This document shows, in pieces, positions 55,877 to 64,000 of a stretch of DNA of 64,000 bases (the stretch's first letter is position 1; each line of letters begins with the position of its first letter). Source of the DNA: Atlantibacter subterraneus (GTDB lineage: Bacteria > Pseudomonadota > Gammaproteobacteria > Enterobacterales > Enterobacteriaceae); contig NZ_VLPS01000004.1 of assembly GCF_007570865.1 (NCBI RefSeq), positions 1 through 64,000 of the forward strand. The letters run 5' to 3'. A program made the translations under genes and the position numbers. The notes below the pieces were generated by a model that was not told the DNA's origin, ran no database searches, and saw nothing but the letters and a program-made list of their open reading frames with translations.

Positions 55877-56908
55877 CTATCGAGGGGGAAAAGATAAGGA
55901 TCGTGTCTGAACCCGCCCCCTGAATACCAACTCCGCTTTCGCCGTTCCTCCCTGTTCCACCACCTCGCCTTCCAGCGCAGCCACCATCAGCTGGCAGGCT
56001 TTTGCAGCGAGTTTCTTTTCATCCTGACGCATAGACCAGAGATTATTCGCCAGAAATCCCAGCATGATATTGTCATCGAAGGTGCCGATATTAATATCGT
56101 CAGGAATATACCCGCAACGTTCACGCAATACGCTGAGCGCGCCCTGGAGGATCGGCAGGGATGACGCGATAAAATTTTGCGGCCAACGACCATGATGATC
56201 GATGTACTGCGCCATAAGATCTGCACCGTCGCTAATGCGGTTGTGCTCCGCCCAGGTAATATCGGACGGAGAAACCGTCATCCCCAGCTCAGCCATAGCC
56301 CGCTTAAAACCGCTAAGACGATCAATAATTGTCGGTGACGTAATATCAGCAGTAAAAAAATGCAGCGGCTGACCCAGGTATTCCACCATCGCTTTGGTCA
56401 GCTGGTAGCCGCTGTCGCGGTTATCGGTGGTAACGCACGCCGCATTCTGAATACCAAAATCCCGGTCGAGAAACACCAGCGGCTTTTTGCGGTGTGTAAG
56501 ATGATGCGCCTGGCAGGCTGCATCCGTTGACACCACAAAAATACCATCGACGTTTCGCTCTTCGAGCGACTTCACCAGCCGGTTTTCATATCGCGGTTCG
56601 CCATTAGTGCAGCTAATCATCAACTGATAGCCCCGCTCCCGGCACGCCGCTTCCAGCTGTTCCGCCAGCGCGGAGAAAAAGGGGTTGGAAAGACGCGGAA
56701 TAACCAGCCCGAAGACATCCGTTTTATTGAGCTTCAGGCTACGGGCGGTGAGATTAATGGTGTAACTGTGCTCCTGCACATACTCATTAATTTTGTCCTG
56801 GGTTTTCAGGCTGATGCGATACTTTTTGGCGTTACCGTTTAATACGGCGCGTACCGTTGTGATGGAAACGCCTAAATCCTTTGCGATTTCCTCAACTGTT
56901 TTTGCCAT
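55877..56908 (-). CDS. LacI-family transcriptional regulator
   Basis: This 343-residue repressor has an N-terminal helix-turn-helix (AKTVEEIAKDLGVSITTVRA at 2-21, then VLNGNAKKYRIS), similar in its start to Cra/FruR. A periplasmic-binding-like effector domain follows (about 60-340: FGLVIPRLSNPFFSALAEQL). It is the last gene of the operon, 63 bp after tctA, and probably controls it in response to a sugar or sugar acid intermediate. The start at 56908 (AGGA site) is the family start; a longer reading begins 36 bp upstream. The operator would lie upstream of the operon, outside this window. Confidence 0.9.
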   Translation of the reverse strand: MAKTVEEIAKDLGVSITTVRAVLNGNAKKYRISLKTQDKINEYVQEHSYTINLTARSLKLNKTDVFGLVIPRLSNPFFSALAEQLEAACRERGYQLMISCTNGEPRYENRLVKSLEERNVDGIFVVSTDAACQAHHLTHRKKPLVFLDRDFGIQNAACVTTDNRDSGYQLTKAMVEYLGQPLHFFTADITSPTIIDRLSGFKRAMAELGMTVSPSDITWAEHNRISDGADLMAQYIDHHGRWPQNFIASSLPILQGALSVLRERCGYIPDDINIGTFDDNIMLGFLANNLWSMRQDEKKLAAKACQLMVAALEGEVVEQGGTAKAELVFRGRVQTRSLSFPPR

Positions 56909-56971
56909 AAGTGTGCATTCCTTACTCGATGAAAAACGGGCCACCGCCAGGCAGCCCGTGAATAAACGCTA

Positions 56972-58480
56972 TCAACCCGGTTGCTTGCGCCACATGGCTT
57001 TCAGGCGCGGCCCGAAAATCGGCATCAGCAGGGTGATCAACGCAATGACCAGGAAAACAGCGCAAACCGGACGCGTCAGAAAGACGCTCGGGTCGCCTTC
57101 AGACATCACCAGCGCACGCCGGAAGTTCGATTCCGCCATTGGCCCCAGAATAATGCCAATCACGATAGGCGACATGGAGAAATCGAGCTTAATCAGGATA
57201 TAAGCCGCTAATCCGGAAACCATCATCACAAAGACGTCCGTCATATCGTGGTTTACCGAATAAGCACCCACGGAACAGAGTACAAAGATGATTGGCACCA
57301 GCACCCGGCGCGGTACGTTCATCACTTTGGCAAACAGGCGCATCCCCATAAAGCCCATGATGCCCATAAAGATATTCGCCGCGAACAGGCCGATAAATAT
57401 GGCATTCACTTCCACCGGATGCTCAGTAAATAACTGCGGCCCCAGCGCCAGCCCTTGCACCATAAACGCGCCCATAATGATCGCGGTTGCGCCATCACCA
57501 GGGATACCCAGCGTCATCAATGGCACCATTGCACCGCCCGCCACCGAGTTCGCACCGGCTTCCGGCGCAGAAACCCCTTCCGGCGAACCGTGGCCAAACT
57601 CTTCAGGATGTTTTGACCAGCGTTTAGCTTCATTGTAGGCAATGAATGAGGCGATATCGCCACCGGTCCCCGGCACCGCGCCGATACCGGTGCCAATCAC
57701 CGAGGAGCGAATATAAACCGGCATCACCCGCTTTAAATCTTTCCAGGTGGGAAGAATGCGCTGAATTTTGCTTTGCATTTTATGCACTACGCCAGCAACG
57801 CGTTCCCGGTGATCTTCTTCGAGGCTAATCAGCCCCTGAGAAAAGGCAAATAACCCCACCAGCACCGGAATAAACGATATGCCGCCCATCAAATAGACGG
57901 AGTCAAAGGTAAAACGCATTCCGGCAGTCATCGGGTCCAGGCCGATGGTGGCGATAAATAACCCCAGCGCGCCGCCCATCAATCCTTTAATAATCGATTG
58001 TGAAGAGACGCTGGTAATAATACTGATACCAAACACCGCCAGCGCAAAATATTCAGCGGAGGAAAAGCCGGTGGCGACTTTCGCCAGCAGCGGCGCAATA
58101 AGCACCAGCGCAATCGTACTGAAAACGCCGCCAAACATTGAGGCACCGGTGGATAATCCCAGCGCGCGTCCGGCTTCCCCGCGTTTCGCCATCGGATAGC
58201 CATCCAGTACCGTGGCGGCAGAGGCAGGCGTGCCCGGCGTGCTGATCAGGATAGCTGTAATCGACCCGCCATATACCGCACCGCAGTACACGCCAAGCAG
58301 CATCAGAATACCGGTCATTCCCTGGAAGGAGTAAGTCAGGGGCAACAGCAGCGCAATGCCCATATTGACGGTTAATCCAGGCAGCGCGCCGATAATAATC
58401 CCCGCCAGAACCCCCATCAGGATCATTGCGGTGGTTTCAAGACTGAAAACCATCAACAGGGCATCTAAAACTTCGTTCAT
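56972..58480 (-). CDS. TctA, large membrane subunit of a tripartite tricarboxylate transporter
   Basis: This 502-residue protein with about twelve helices is the large membrane component of a TTT carrier, which uses an ion gradient and a periplasmic binding protein. Family-typical segments are ALPGLTVNMGIALLLPLTYS (about 33-52) and the second copy VPGTGGDIASFIAYNEAKRW (about 260-280). TTT systems take up citrate and other small carboxylates, so the operon's substrate is probably acidic. It is coupled with tctB, 18 bp upstream. Confidence 0.93.
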   Translation of the reverse strand: MNEVLDALLMVFSLETTAMILMGVLAGIIIGALPGLTVNMGIALLLPLTYSFQGMTGILMLLGVYCGAVYGGSITAILISTPGTPASAATVLDGYPMAKRGEAGRALGLSTGASMFGGVFSTIALVLIAPLLAKVATGFSSAEYFALAVFGISIITSVSSQSIIKGLMGGALGLFIATIGLDPMTAGMRFTFDSVYLMGGISFIPVLVGLFAFSQGLISLEEDHRERVAGVVHKMQSKIQRILPTWKDLKRVMPVYIRSSVIGTGIGAVPGTGGDIASFIAYNEAKRWSKHPEEFGHGSPEGVSAPEAGANSVAGGAMVPLMTLGIPGDGATAIIMGAFMVQGLALGPQLFTEHPVEVNAIFIGLFAANIFMGIMGFMGMRLFAKVMNVPRRVLVPIIFVLCSVGAYSVNHDMTDVFVMMVSGLAAYILIKLDFSMSPIVIGIILGPMAESNFRRALVMSEGDPSVFLTRPVCAVFLVIALITLLMPIFGPRLKAMWRKQPG

Positions 58481-58498
58481 TATGATTCCCTTATTAAT

Positions 58499-58957
58499 TC
58501 ACTCGGAAAACATCGATTCCGGCAGCGGAGAATTAAAGATCATGGTGAAGGCGATATAAATACAGGCGACGATCAGCACCGAACTCACGCCCAGAAACCA
58601 GGGGCGTTTTTCGCCCATAATACGCATCACTATCGGGATCAAGACCAGCGATGAGGCGATAAATCCGCCGTAGCACAGCGCTATCGCATACACGCCCATT
58701 AACCCGGCGACCCAGTAGGCTTTACGAACCGGCGCAGAGGAAAGATCCACCGAAGTATCCGCCGCGGCCCGCTGTTGATAGACGTTAATCAACTGCAAAA
58801 CCCCAAGACCAATAAACAGCCATGCCAGACAAAATGGCCAGAAGCGCTCCCCTAACATGCCGCTTTCATCAAATAAAGGCATATCACGTGAGAGCATAAT
58901 AATGCCCAGCCCGAATATCACAGCGACGGCACCAACGACAATATTCTGCTTTCGCAT
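58499..58957 (-). CDS. TctB, small membrane subunit of a tripartite tricarboxylate transporter
   Basis: This 152-residue protein with four hydrophobic segments (about 5-22, 40-55, 80-100 and 110-140) is the small membrane subunit that partners TctA. Sequence in this family varies widely; its position between TctC and TctA supports the call. The start MRKQNIVVG at 58957 with GGGAT upstream was preferred over an in-frame start 36 bp earlier. Confidence 0.85.
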   Translation of the reverse strand: MRKQNIVVGAVAVIFGLGIIMLSRDMPLFDESGMLGERFWPFCLAWLFIGLGVLQLINVYQQRAAADTSVDLSSAPVRKAYWVAGLMGVYAIALCYGGFIASSLVLIPIVMRIMGEKRPWFLGVSSVLIVACIYIAFTMIFNSPLPESMFSE

Positions 58958-59011
58958 AAATCCATCCCGATAATTTCCCGGCCAGCGCCACACTCTGGCC
59001 GGGAATAAGCA

Positions 59012-59983
59012 TTATTTTTTCATGACGTCGGCAATCAGTGCGCCATACATTTCGTCATCGTCTTTCATCATTTTGTAAGCGTCGTCACCGGTAATCACTA
59101 CCGGCATAATGCCCTGCTTCTTCAGCGCTTCCTGATAAGCGGGTGTTTTCACCACTTCAGTAAAGGTGTCCACCAGCTGTTTTTTCACGTCATCGCTGAC
59201 TTTCGCGGTGGTGGCCAGCACGGCCCACGCGCGCATTTTCACGTTTACGTCCAGATTCAGCGCTTCTTTAAAGGTCGGCGCGTCCGGGAACAGCGGGAAG
59301 CGCTGCTCATCCATCACCCCAAGCACTTTTAACAGCCCGGCATCAGCCTGTGATTTCACCGAGCCCGGCGTGGTCAGTACGGCATCGATGTGCTCACCCA
59401 CCAGCGCCGCAATCGACGGTCCGGTACCTTCGTTATAAGGAATATGGTTGAACTTCACGCCAGTAATTTTTTCGATATTGACCGCGGCCAGGTGATAGAT
59501 CGCGCCGTTGCCGGAGTTACCCACTTTCAGTTTGCCCGGGGCTTTTTTCGCGGCATCGATAAATTCCTGCAGCGTGTTGTACGGTGATTTAGCGTTCACC
59601 ACCACAGCAACCGGATCGGCGATGGTGGTGACAATCGGGGTGAAGTCTTTATAGGTCACCGGGGATTTTCCCTGGTGCGGGAACATCGCCAGCTCAACGG
59701 TGGTCATGACCAGCTTATAGCCGTCCGGACGCGCTTTCGCGACTTCCAGCAGCCCGGTGATGCCATTGCCCGCCGGTTTGTTAACCGGGACCAGCATGGT
59801 GCCTTGCGGCATTTTATCCCTGGCGAACTCGATCACGGTGCGCGCGGAGGTATCTGTGCCCCCTCCCGGATTTTTCGGGATCACGACTTCAATATTTTTT
59901 TTGGGATAGGTTAGCGTCTGCTCTGCCTGAACGGCGGCAAACGGCATAATCATCAGTAAGGCACACAGTAAATTCTTCTTCAT
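59012..59983 (-). CDS. TctC, periplasmic solute-binding protein of a TTT transporter
   Basis: This 323-residue protein captures the substrate in the periplasm for TctAB. A signal peptide is cleaved after AVQA (residue 20). The mature part has the Bug/TctC fold with VVIPKNPGGGTDTSARTVIE near 33-52, the carboxylate-binding loop region, and the second conserved segment GNSGNGAIYHLAAVNIEK near 155-172. These proteins usually bind carboxylates. It follows the sialidase-like gene by 16 bp in the same operon. Confidence 0.93.
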   Translation of the reverse strand: MKKNLLCALLMIMPFAAVQAEQTLTYPKKNIEVVIPKNPGGGTDTSARTVIEFARDKMPQGTMLVPVNKPAGNGITGLLEVAKARPDGYKLVMTTVELAMFPHQGKSPVTYKDFTPIVTTIADPVAVVVNAKSPYNTLQEFIDAAKKAPGKLKVGNSGNGAIYHLAAVNIEKITGVKFNHIPYNEGTGPSIAALVGEHIDAVLTTPGSVKSQADAGLLKVLGVMDEQRFPLFPDAPTFKEALNLDVNVKMRAWAVLATTAKVSDDVKKQLVDTFTEVVKTPAYQEALKKQGIMPVVITGDDAYKMMKDDDEMYGALIADVMKK

Positions 59984-59999
59984 CAGGTACTCCGCACTT

Positions 60000-61049
60000 T
60001 TAATTATTGTCGGTAAGGGTTTGGTAAATGATGTTCTTGCGATTCCAGGTCCAGGTCAGGTGAATCACGCCTCCTTGTTGTACGATGGCCGGGTAGGAAA
60101 ACTCGCCTTCCCCCTCTTCCAGCACCCAGGGTTGCGACCAGGTCGCGCCGTTATCCACCGAGCGCAGCAGCGCTACGGGATAACGGCGGCCCCAGTTTCC
60201 GGCGACAGGATTGCAGGCAAGGACAATATCGCCGTTATCCAGGCGCACCACATCGATGCCGCTGTTGTTATTCGGTAGCGCCGTGGCATAGGCCGGACAC
60301 CAGCTTCTGCCGTAATCTGAAGAGTCAGCGCGATAGATAAATCCCCGGGTGCTGCGCATAAGCGCATGAATATAACCGGGTTTTGATTCCCATAATGTTG
60401 GCTGTATAACACCATCCCACTGCATAACCTGCGTGAGATCACATTCCCATAAGGCATCCTGTTTTAAACCCTGCCACAGGGCGCTTTCATCCGCCGCCTC
60501 GCCATGCTGATGCTCAATCGGGATCGCCACCTGATACCAGCTTTCTCCCTGGTCCGCCGAGATATCCACAAACGCGTCCCAGAAGCGGGTATTTTCTGTC
60601 GAGGCCGGAGCGATCCATTCGCCGTTACTCATCACCAGCAGCTTGTTTTTGACCGGGCCGCGCGGCTGCAGGTCTCCGGGAACCAGTTCACGAGGGGCAC
60701 TCCACGTAAGGCCCTGGTCATCGGAAACCGCGACGCGGGTGATCCAGCTGTGCACGTCTTTGCCCACTTTGTAGAACAACCACAGCCGCTGATGCTGGTA
60801 ATGCAACACCGGGTTCCAGTGCGCTACGCCGGGTTGCGACATCACCTTCACCGCAGGCTGCCAGACGCCGTTTTCACTGCGGGCCAGCCAAATCGCCGTA
60901 TCGCCGCTGCCCTCTTTGGCTCCGGCGAAGAAAGCCGCCACCAGGGTATTTTTCTCCGGCAGCGCCACCAGCGTGGAGGCATGGCACTGAGCGAAATCCT
61001 GCTGGTCATCAGCCAGCAGCGGCTGACGTTTCTTCAGGGTAAATGCCAT
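60000..61049 (-). CDS. Sialidase-like beta-propeller protein without signal peptide
   Basis: This 349-residue protein has four Asp boxes, SDDQGLTW, SADQGESW, SSDYGRSW and SVDNGATW, and an HASTLVALPEKNTLVAAFFA start, as in the BNR/sialidase-like six-bladed propellers. There is no signal peptide, so it should work in the cytoplasm, unlike secreted sialidases. It lacks obvious neighbours for sialic acid use such as nanE or nanK. It may cleave or lactonise an imported glycoside or acid; the reaction is unknown. It starts 2 bp after the aldolase stop and precedes tctC. Confidence 0.75.
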   Translation of the reverse strand: MAFTLKKRQPLLADDQQDFAQCHASTLVALPEKNTLVAAFFAGAKEGSGDTAIWLARSENGVWQPAVKVMSQPGVAHWNPVLHYQHQRLWLFYKVGKDVHSWITRVAVSDDQGLTWSAPRELVPGDLQPRGPVKNKLLVMSNGEWIAPASTENTRFWDAFVDISADQGESWYQVAIPIEHQHGEAADESALWQGLKQDALWECDLTQVMQWDGVIQPTLWESKPGYIHALMRSTRGFIYRADSSDYGRSWCPAYATALPNNNSGIDVVRLDNGDIVLACNPVAGNWGRRYPVALLRSVDNGATWSQPWVLEEGEGEFSYPAIVQQGGVIHLTWTWNRKNIIYQTLTDNN

Positions 61050-61051
61050 GA

Positions 61052-61984
61052 CTACGCCCCGATATGCAGTTGTTTCTGAAGATCGCGCCCCAGCCGCACC
61101 ATGCTGTCGATAGCTTCCGGAAAGAAGGTGTCATCATAGTGTTGGCTATCGCGTACCCGGCAGGTCAGCGTGGAGAAATTGCCGATTTGCTGCTGGAACG
61201 CTTTGGCGCATACCGGATAATCGAGGTTTTCAACCAGCGCCGCGGTGGAGAGGTAATCTGCCAGCCGCTGCGCTTTTTCCGGCTCCTGCCGCCAGTTTTC
61301 ATACAGCCATACGTACAGCTCGGGATGGAAGTTCGCCATCACGCCGCTGTAGGCCTGGCATCCCGCCTGCAAAGAGGGAAGCAGCGTCTGGCTGTTGGCG
61401 TTCGCCAGGTGCAGCCTGCTGCCCTGGGTGAGCGCCAGCCGCCGTTCAATAATCGGCAGGCTGCAACAGGTATCTTTGATAAAGGTGAAGCGGTTGCTTT
61501 GGGCGCACCAGGCGACAATCTCGTCTGACAGCAGGCGCTTATACGGGAACGGGCATTCATAAATCCCCAGATCCACATTCTCGGGCACGTCGGCGATAAG
61601 GCGCTGGAGCGTTTCCAGCGCCAGCTCGTCGCTTTCTCCGGCCAGCGCCAGGCGATTGCTGATCAGAATGACGCCATCGACCCCGGTTTCCGCCATTTGG
61701 GTGAGCTGCTCGCTCTGATGATGAAACGCGTTGGCGGTATGCCCTGAGGCGACCACCGGCACGCGGCCATCCACCCGCTCGATAATAAAGCGCACCAGTC
61801 GACGGGACTCTTCGTCACTCAGAAAAAACATCTCGCTGGACTGGCAGTCGGCAAACAGACCGTGGACGCCCGCCGCCAGATACCAGTCGATCAGCCGCTC
61901 CAGCGATGTCCAGTCGATCTCTTTTTGCCGGGTAAAAGGCGTTAACATCACCGGCCAGACGCCAATGTACTTCGTCGTATTCAT
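61052..61984 (-). CDS. DapA-family aldolase/dehydratase
   Basis: This 310-residue TIM-barrel enzyme belongs to the dihydrodipicolinate synthase/N-acetylneuraminate lyase family, which uses a Schiff base to make or break 2-oxo acids. The Schiff-base lysine is K170 in FTFIKDTCC, and the partner tyrosine is Y142 in IYECPFPYKR. The usual GTTGE loop is replaced by DCQSSEM (46-52), so it is not DapA itself. Retro-aldol cleavage of a 2-keto-3-deoxy sugar acid, giving pyruvate and an aldehyde, is the likeliest role. It is tightly linked with the isomerase (12 bp) and propeller genes. Confidence 0.82.
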   Translation of the reverse strand: MNTTKYIGVWPVMLTPFTRQKEIDWTSLERLIDWYLAAGVHGLFADCQSSEMFFLSDEESRRLVRFIIERVDGRVPVVASGHTANAFHHQSEQLTQMAETGVDGVILISNRLALAGESDELALETLQRLIADVPENVDLGIYECPFPYKRLLSDEIVAWCAQSNRFTFIKDTCCSLPIIERRLALTQGSRLHLANANSQTLLPSLQAGCQAYSGVMANFHPELYVWLYENWRQEPEKAQRLADYLSTAALVENLDYPVCAKAFQQQIGNFSTLTCRVRDSQHYDDTFFPEAIDSMVRLGRDLQKQLHIGA

Positions 61985-61996
61985 GGCAGTTTCCTT

Positions 61997-63643
61997 TTAC
62001 AGCAGATCGATTGCAGTGCCCGCTACGGCAACCCGGATACCCTGGGTTAGCGCCTGGGCGACAAACGCCTGGAACACGGTCTGTAGCACCGGCTCATCCA
62101 CATAGGCAATCGTCAGATGGTTACTCTGGTGGCCGGCCATTAATTCATCGCGGCCAACCCCGTCCAGCACCGCGTTGAGCAGCGGCCATTCGTAGCAGGT
62201 GGCGCGGTGGCGACGTTCGAACTCCTCTTCCGGCAGCTCCACGCCGCGTCCGGTGCCGATGTGCATAATCACCTCGGTCCCTTCATAGTGGGCGCGCGCC
62301 CAGATAAAACGCCCGGCTTTGCCCTGCCCGCAAATCGTTGAACCGCCGTAAGGGAAGTACATCGCAGGCTGGCGATAGCCAGTGGCGCCTTTAATGCCGC
62401 CTTTTAAATGTTCAAACGGAACGGCGCCGGAGATTTCCAGATCCCAGTAGAAAGTACCGTTGTATTCACTGCCCCAGCGGATGTCGTGCAGCGTGGTTTC
62501 TGCGGGCAGCGAAAACGAACTCAGCAAACGCCACAGCATGGTCTGCGGGATGGCGGTACCCATATCCACTTCATTAATGCAGGGGATCGGCTGGCCGTCG
62601 CAGATGATATTGCCGTGCTCATCCGGCAGCGGGAAACGCGCGGTGGAACCAATCGCCCCTTCCGCAAAATCTGACGCCGCACAGCTGTCCTTCAGCCCTT
62701 GCTGATACTGAACGCCCACGGCGGACAGCCCAAAGCGCTGCACAAATCTCGCCATGGCGATCATCATGGCGCACTGCTCTTTCACCTGTTCACGGGTGAG
62801 CTCTTTGCTGCCGTCTTCGCCGAAGCGGAAATCCATCCCCTGGTCGATATACCATTGCAGGCACGCCTCACGCAGCGAATCCGGCACTTTTGCCATCTCT
62901 ACCAGCAGCGCCGACTGGGAAAGCGACTCTATCGGCATGCCGATATTTACCATCGCCTGCTGCGGGAATACGCCGTTAATCATTCCCATACAGAAGGTGT
63001 CGAACAAACCGATAATTTCTTTATGGCGCAGAACATATTCACCCACGTTACGCCCCAGCTTACCCGCCTCGGTGGCCATGACCGGATGCGTCGCGGGAAC
63101 GGGATGCAGGTAGCTGAGTGAATGCTGTAATGAACCGTAGCGCAGCCAGGTTTTCAGGCCGTCGACAAACAGCTCATCGTCGAAATTCTCAGACCATAAG
63201 CGAGAATAGGATTTACCCAGGCTGGTTAACGACCCAGCCAGACAGAGCATCCCCACCAGCCCCGGCCAGGTGCCGTCGAAATTCGCCAGCAGCAGGATTG
63301 GCCCCTTGTGATGCACCAGCGACGGCGCGACGTGATGGGAATATTGCCAGGCGGTGAGCAACACGATCAGCGGCGCGTTTTCGTCAATCTGGGCAAACAG
63401 ATCGCTTCCCTGGCGCTGGCTGCTGATAAATCCGTGGCCGCGCTGATGATCGACCGCGTGGGCGCGCTTCAACTGATAGCCAAGTTTGCCGAGCATATCC
63501 TGCAATTTGGCCTCGAATTTTTCCTGCATCGGCCAGCAGGCCAGGTTTGCAGACTCGCGTAAGTCCGCATTGGTGATCATCAGAATTTCATTTTTCCCTG
63601 CGCTGATTTTTTCCGGCGCGGCAGGTAACGTTTGGGTAATCAC
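61997..63643 (-). CDS. L-fucose isomerase-fold protein
   Basis: This 548-residue cytoplasmic protein has the L-fucose/L-arabinose isomerase fold, a metal-dependent aldose-ketose isomerase family. Putative metal ligands are E358 and D360 in CINEVDMG and a histidine near the end in GHQSNHLTIAY. It differs from E. coli FucI throughout, so L-fucose is not assured as substrate. The start is GTG at 63643, with AAGGA eight bases upstream. It follows the kinase by 18 bp. Isomerase plus FGGY kinase suggests aldose to ketose to ketose phosphate. Confidence 0.8.
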   Translation of the reverse strand: MITQTLPAAPEKISAGKNEILMITNADLRESANLACWPMQEKFEAKLQDMLGKLGYQLKRAHAVDHQRGHGFISSQRQGSDLFAQIDENAPLIVLLTAWQYSHHVAPSLVHHKGPILLLANFDGTWPGLVGMLCLAGSLTSLGKSYSRLWSENFDDELFVDGLKTWLRYGSLQHSLSYLHPVPATHPVMATEAGKLGRNVGEYVLRHKEIIGLFDTFCMGMINGVFPQQAMVNIGMPIESLSQSALLVEMAKVPDSLREACLQWYIDQGMDFRFGEDGSKELTREQVKEQCAMMIAMARFVQRFGLSAVGVQYQQGLKDSCAASDFAEGAIGSTARFPLPDEHGNIICDGQPIPCINEVDMGTAIPQTMLWRLLSSFSLPAETTLHDIRWGSEYNGTFYWDLEISGAVPFEHLKGGIKGATGYRQPAMYFPYGGSTICGQGKAGRFIWARAHYEGTEVIMHIGTGRGVELPEEEFERRHRATCYEWPLLNAVLDGVGRDELMAGHQSNHLTIAYVDEPVLQTVFQAFVAQALTQGIRVAVAGTAIDLL

Positions 63644-63661
63644 GTCAGCATTCCTTTTTAG

Positions 63662-64000
63662 TCAGATACGAGAAGTCGCCATCAGCGCCTGGTAGCGCTG
63701 CTGATCCTGATACATCTGCAAATAAACCTGGTATTTCGCGTCGTGGAAGGCCCATTTCTCCGGGTTCGGCGCAATAGTGCGATCGCGCTTAACCATGCTG
63801 CGCGCGGCAGCGCTGAGATCGGTAAACGCCCCGCAGGCCACTGCGCCAGTCAGCGCCGCGCCCAGGGTGACCGCGTCTTCTTCCGCGACCAGATGGATGG
63901 CGCGCCCGGTGGCGTCGGCATATTCACGCAGCCACAGCGGGTTTTTACTGGCTCCGCCGCACAGGGTGATGGTGTCGATTTTTTGTCCGTGGGCTTCCAT
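63662..64000 (-). CDS. FGGY-family carbohydrate kinase, C-terminal part (cut by window edge)
   Basis: Only the last 112 codons lie in the window; the frame is open at the right edge. The segment has the FGGY C-terminal motif ITLCGGASKNPLWLREYADA, followed by a second conserved run, DAVTLGAALTGAVACGAFTD. Such kinases phosphorylate ketoses such as xylulose, ribulose or fuculose. The ATG at the very edge is probably internal. The promoter and start of this operon lie outside the window. Confidence 0.85.
   Translation of the reverse strand: MEAHGQKIDTITLCGGASKNPLWLREYADATGRAIHLVAEEDAVTLGAALTGAVACGAFTDLSAAARSMVKRDRTIAPNPEKWAFHDAKYQVYLQMYQDQQRYQALMATSRI

Noticed and set aside
60000-61984. Sialic acid catabolic (nan) cluster
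   Set aside because: The aldolase lacks NanA-type loop residues, no NanE, NanK or NagA/NagB-like genes are visible and the sialidase-like protein has no signal peptide.

Overview
The window is a stretch of chromosome from a member of the Enterobacteriaceae. The left 27 kb reproduces, gene for gene, the order known from Escherichia coli and Salmonella: clpB, pgeF, rluD, bamD, raiA, pheL-pheA, tyrA-aroF, yfiL-yfiR-dgcN-yfiB, rplS-trmD-rimM-rpsP, ffh, ypjD, corB, grpE, nadK, recN, bamE, rnfH-ratA, smpB. The ssrA tmRNA gene follows further on. Protein lengths and sequences match E. coli closely, and base composition looks moderately GC-rich. An Enterobacter/Leclercia/Kosakonia-like relative is plausible, but the genus cannot be fixed from this sequence.

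Layout. Positions 1-304 hold the two promoters of a ribosomal RNA operon that runs off the left edge. From 0.3 to 27 kb is the conserved core, with readable control sites: sigma-32 promoters for clpB and grpE, the phenylalanine attenuator, TyrR boxes, two LexA boxes at recN and a CRP-like site at raiA. Four genes absent from the E. coli order (12.9-15.8 kb) sit between yfiB and rplS. They are a PepSY membrane protein with a His-rich loop, a DUF2946 protein, a small Cys-rich secreted protein and an unknown membrane protein.

Between smpB and ssrA (27.2-44.3 kb) lies a BapA-type biofilm locus. It consists of a 4112-residue adhesin with 36 Ig-like repeats followed by its own type I secretion system (TolC-like channel, ABC exporter, membrane fusion protein).

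Right of ssrA (45.4-64 kb) everything looks accessory. An IS3-family transposase remnant has cut off a dehydrogenase gene coupled to an MFS transporter. Next come a formamidase/permease operon, a CatA-type chloramphenicol acetyltransferase gene of visibly different composition, and a four-gene chaperone-usher fimbrial operon. Last is a catabolic operon reading leftwards from beyond the right edge: FGGY kinase, FucI-fold isomerase, DapA-family aldolase, intracellular sialidase-like beta-propeller, tripartite tricarboxylate transporter (TctC-B-A) and a LacI-type regulator. This last cluster is the best candidate for an undescribed pathway, because its substrate cannot be named from the genes present.
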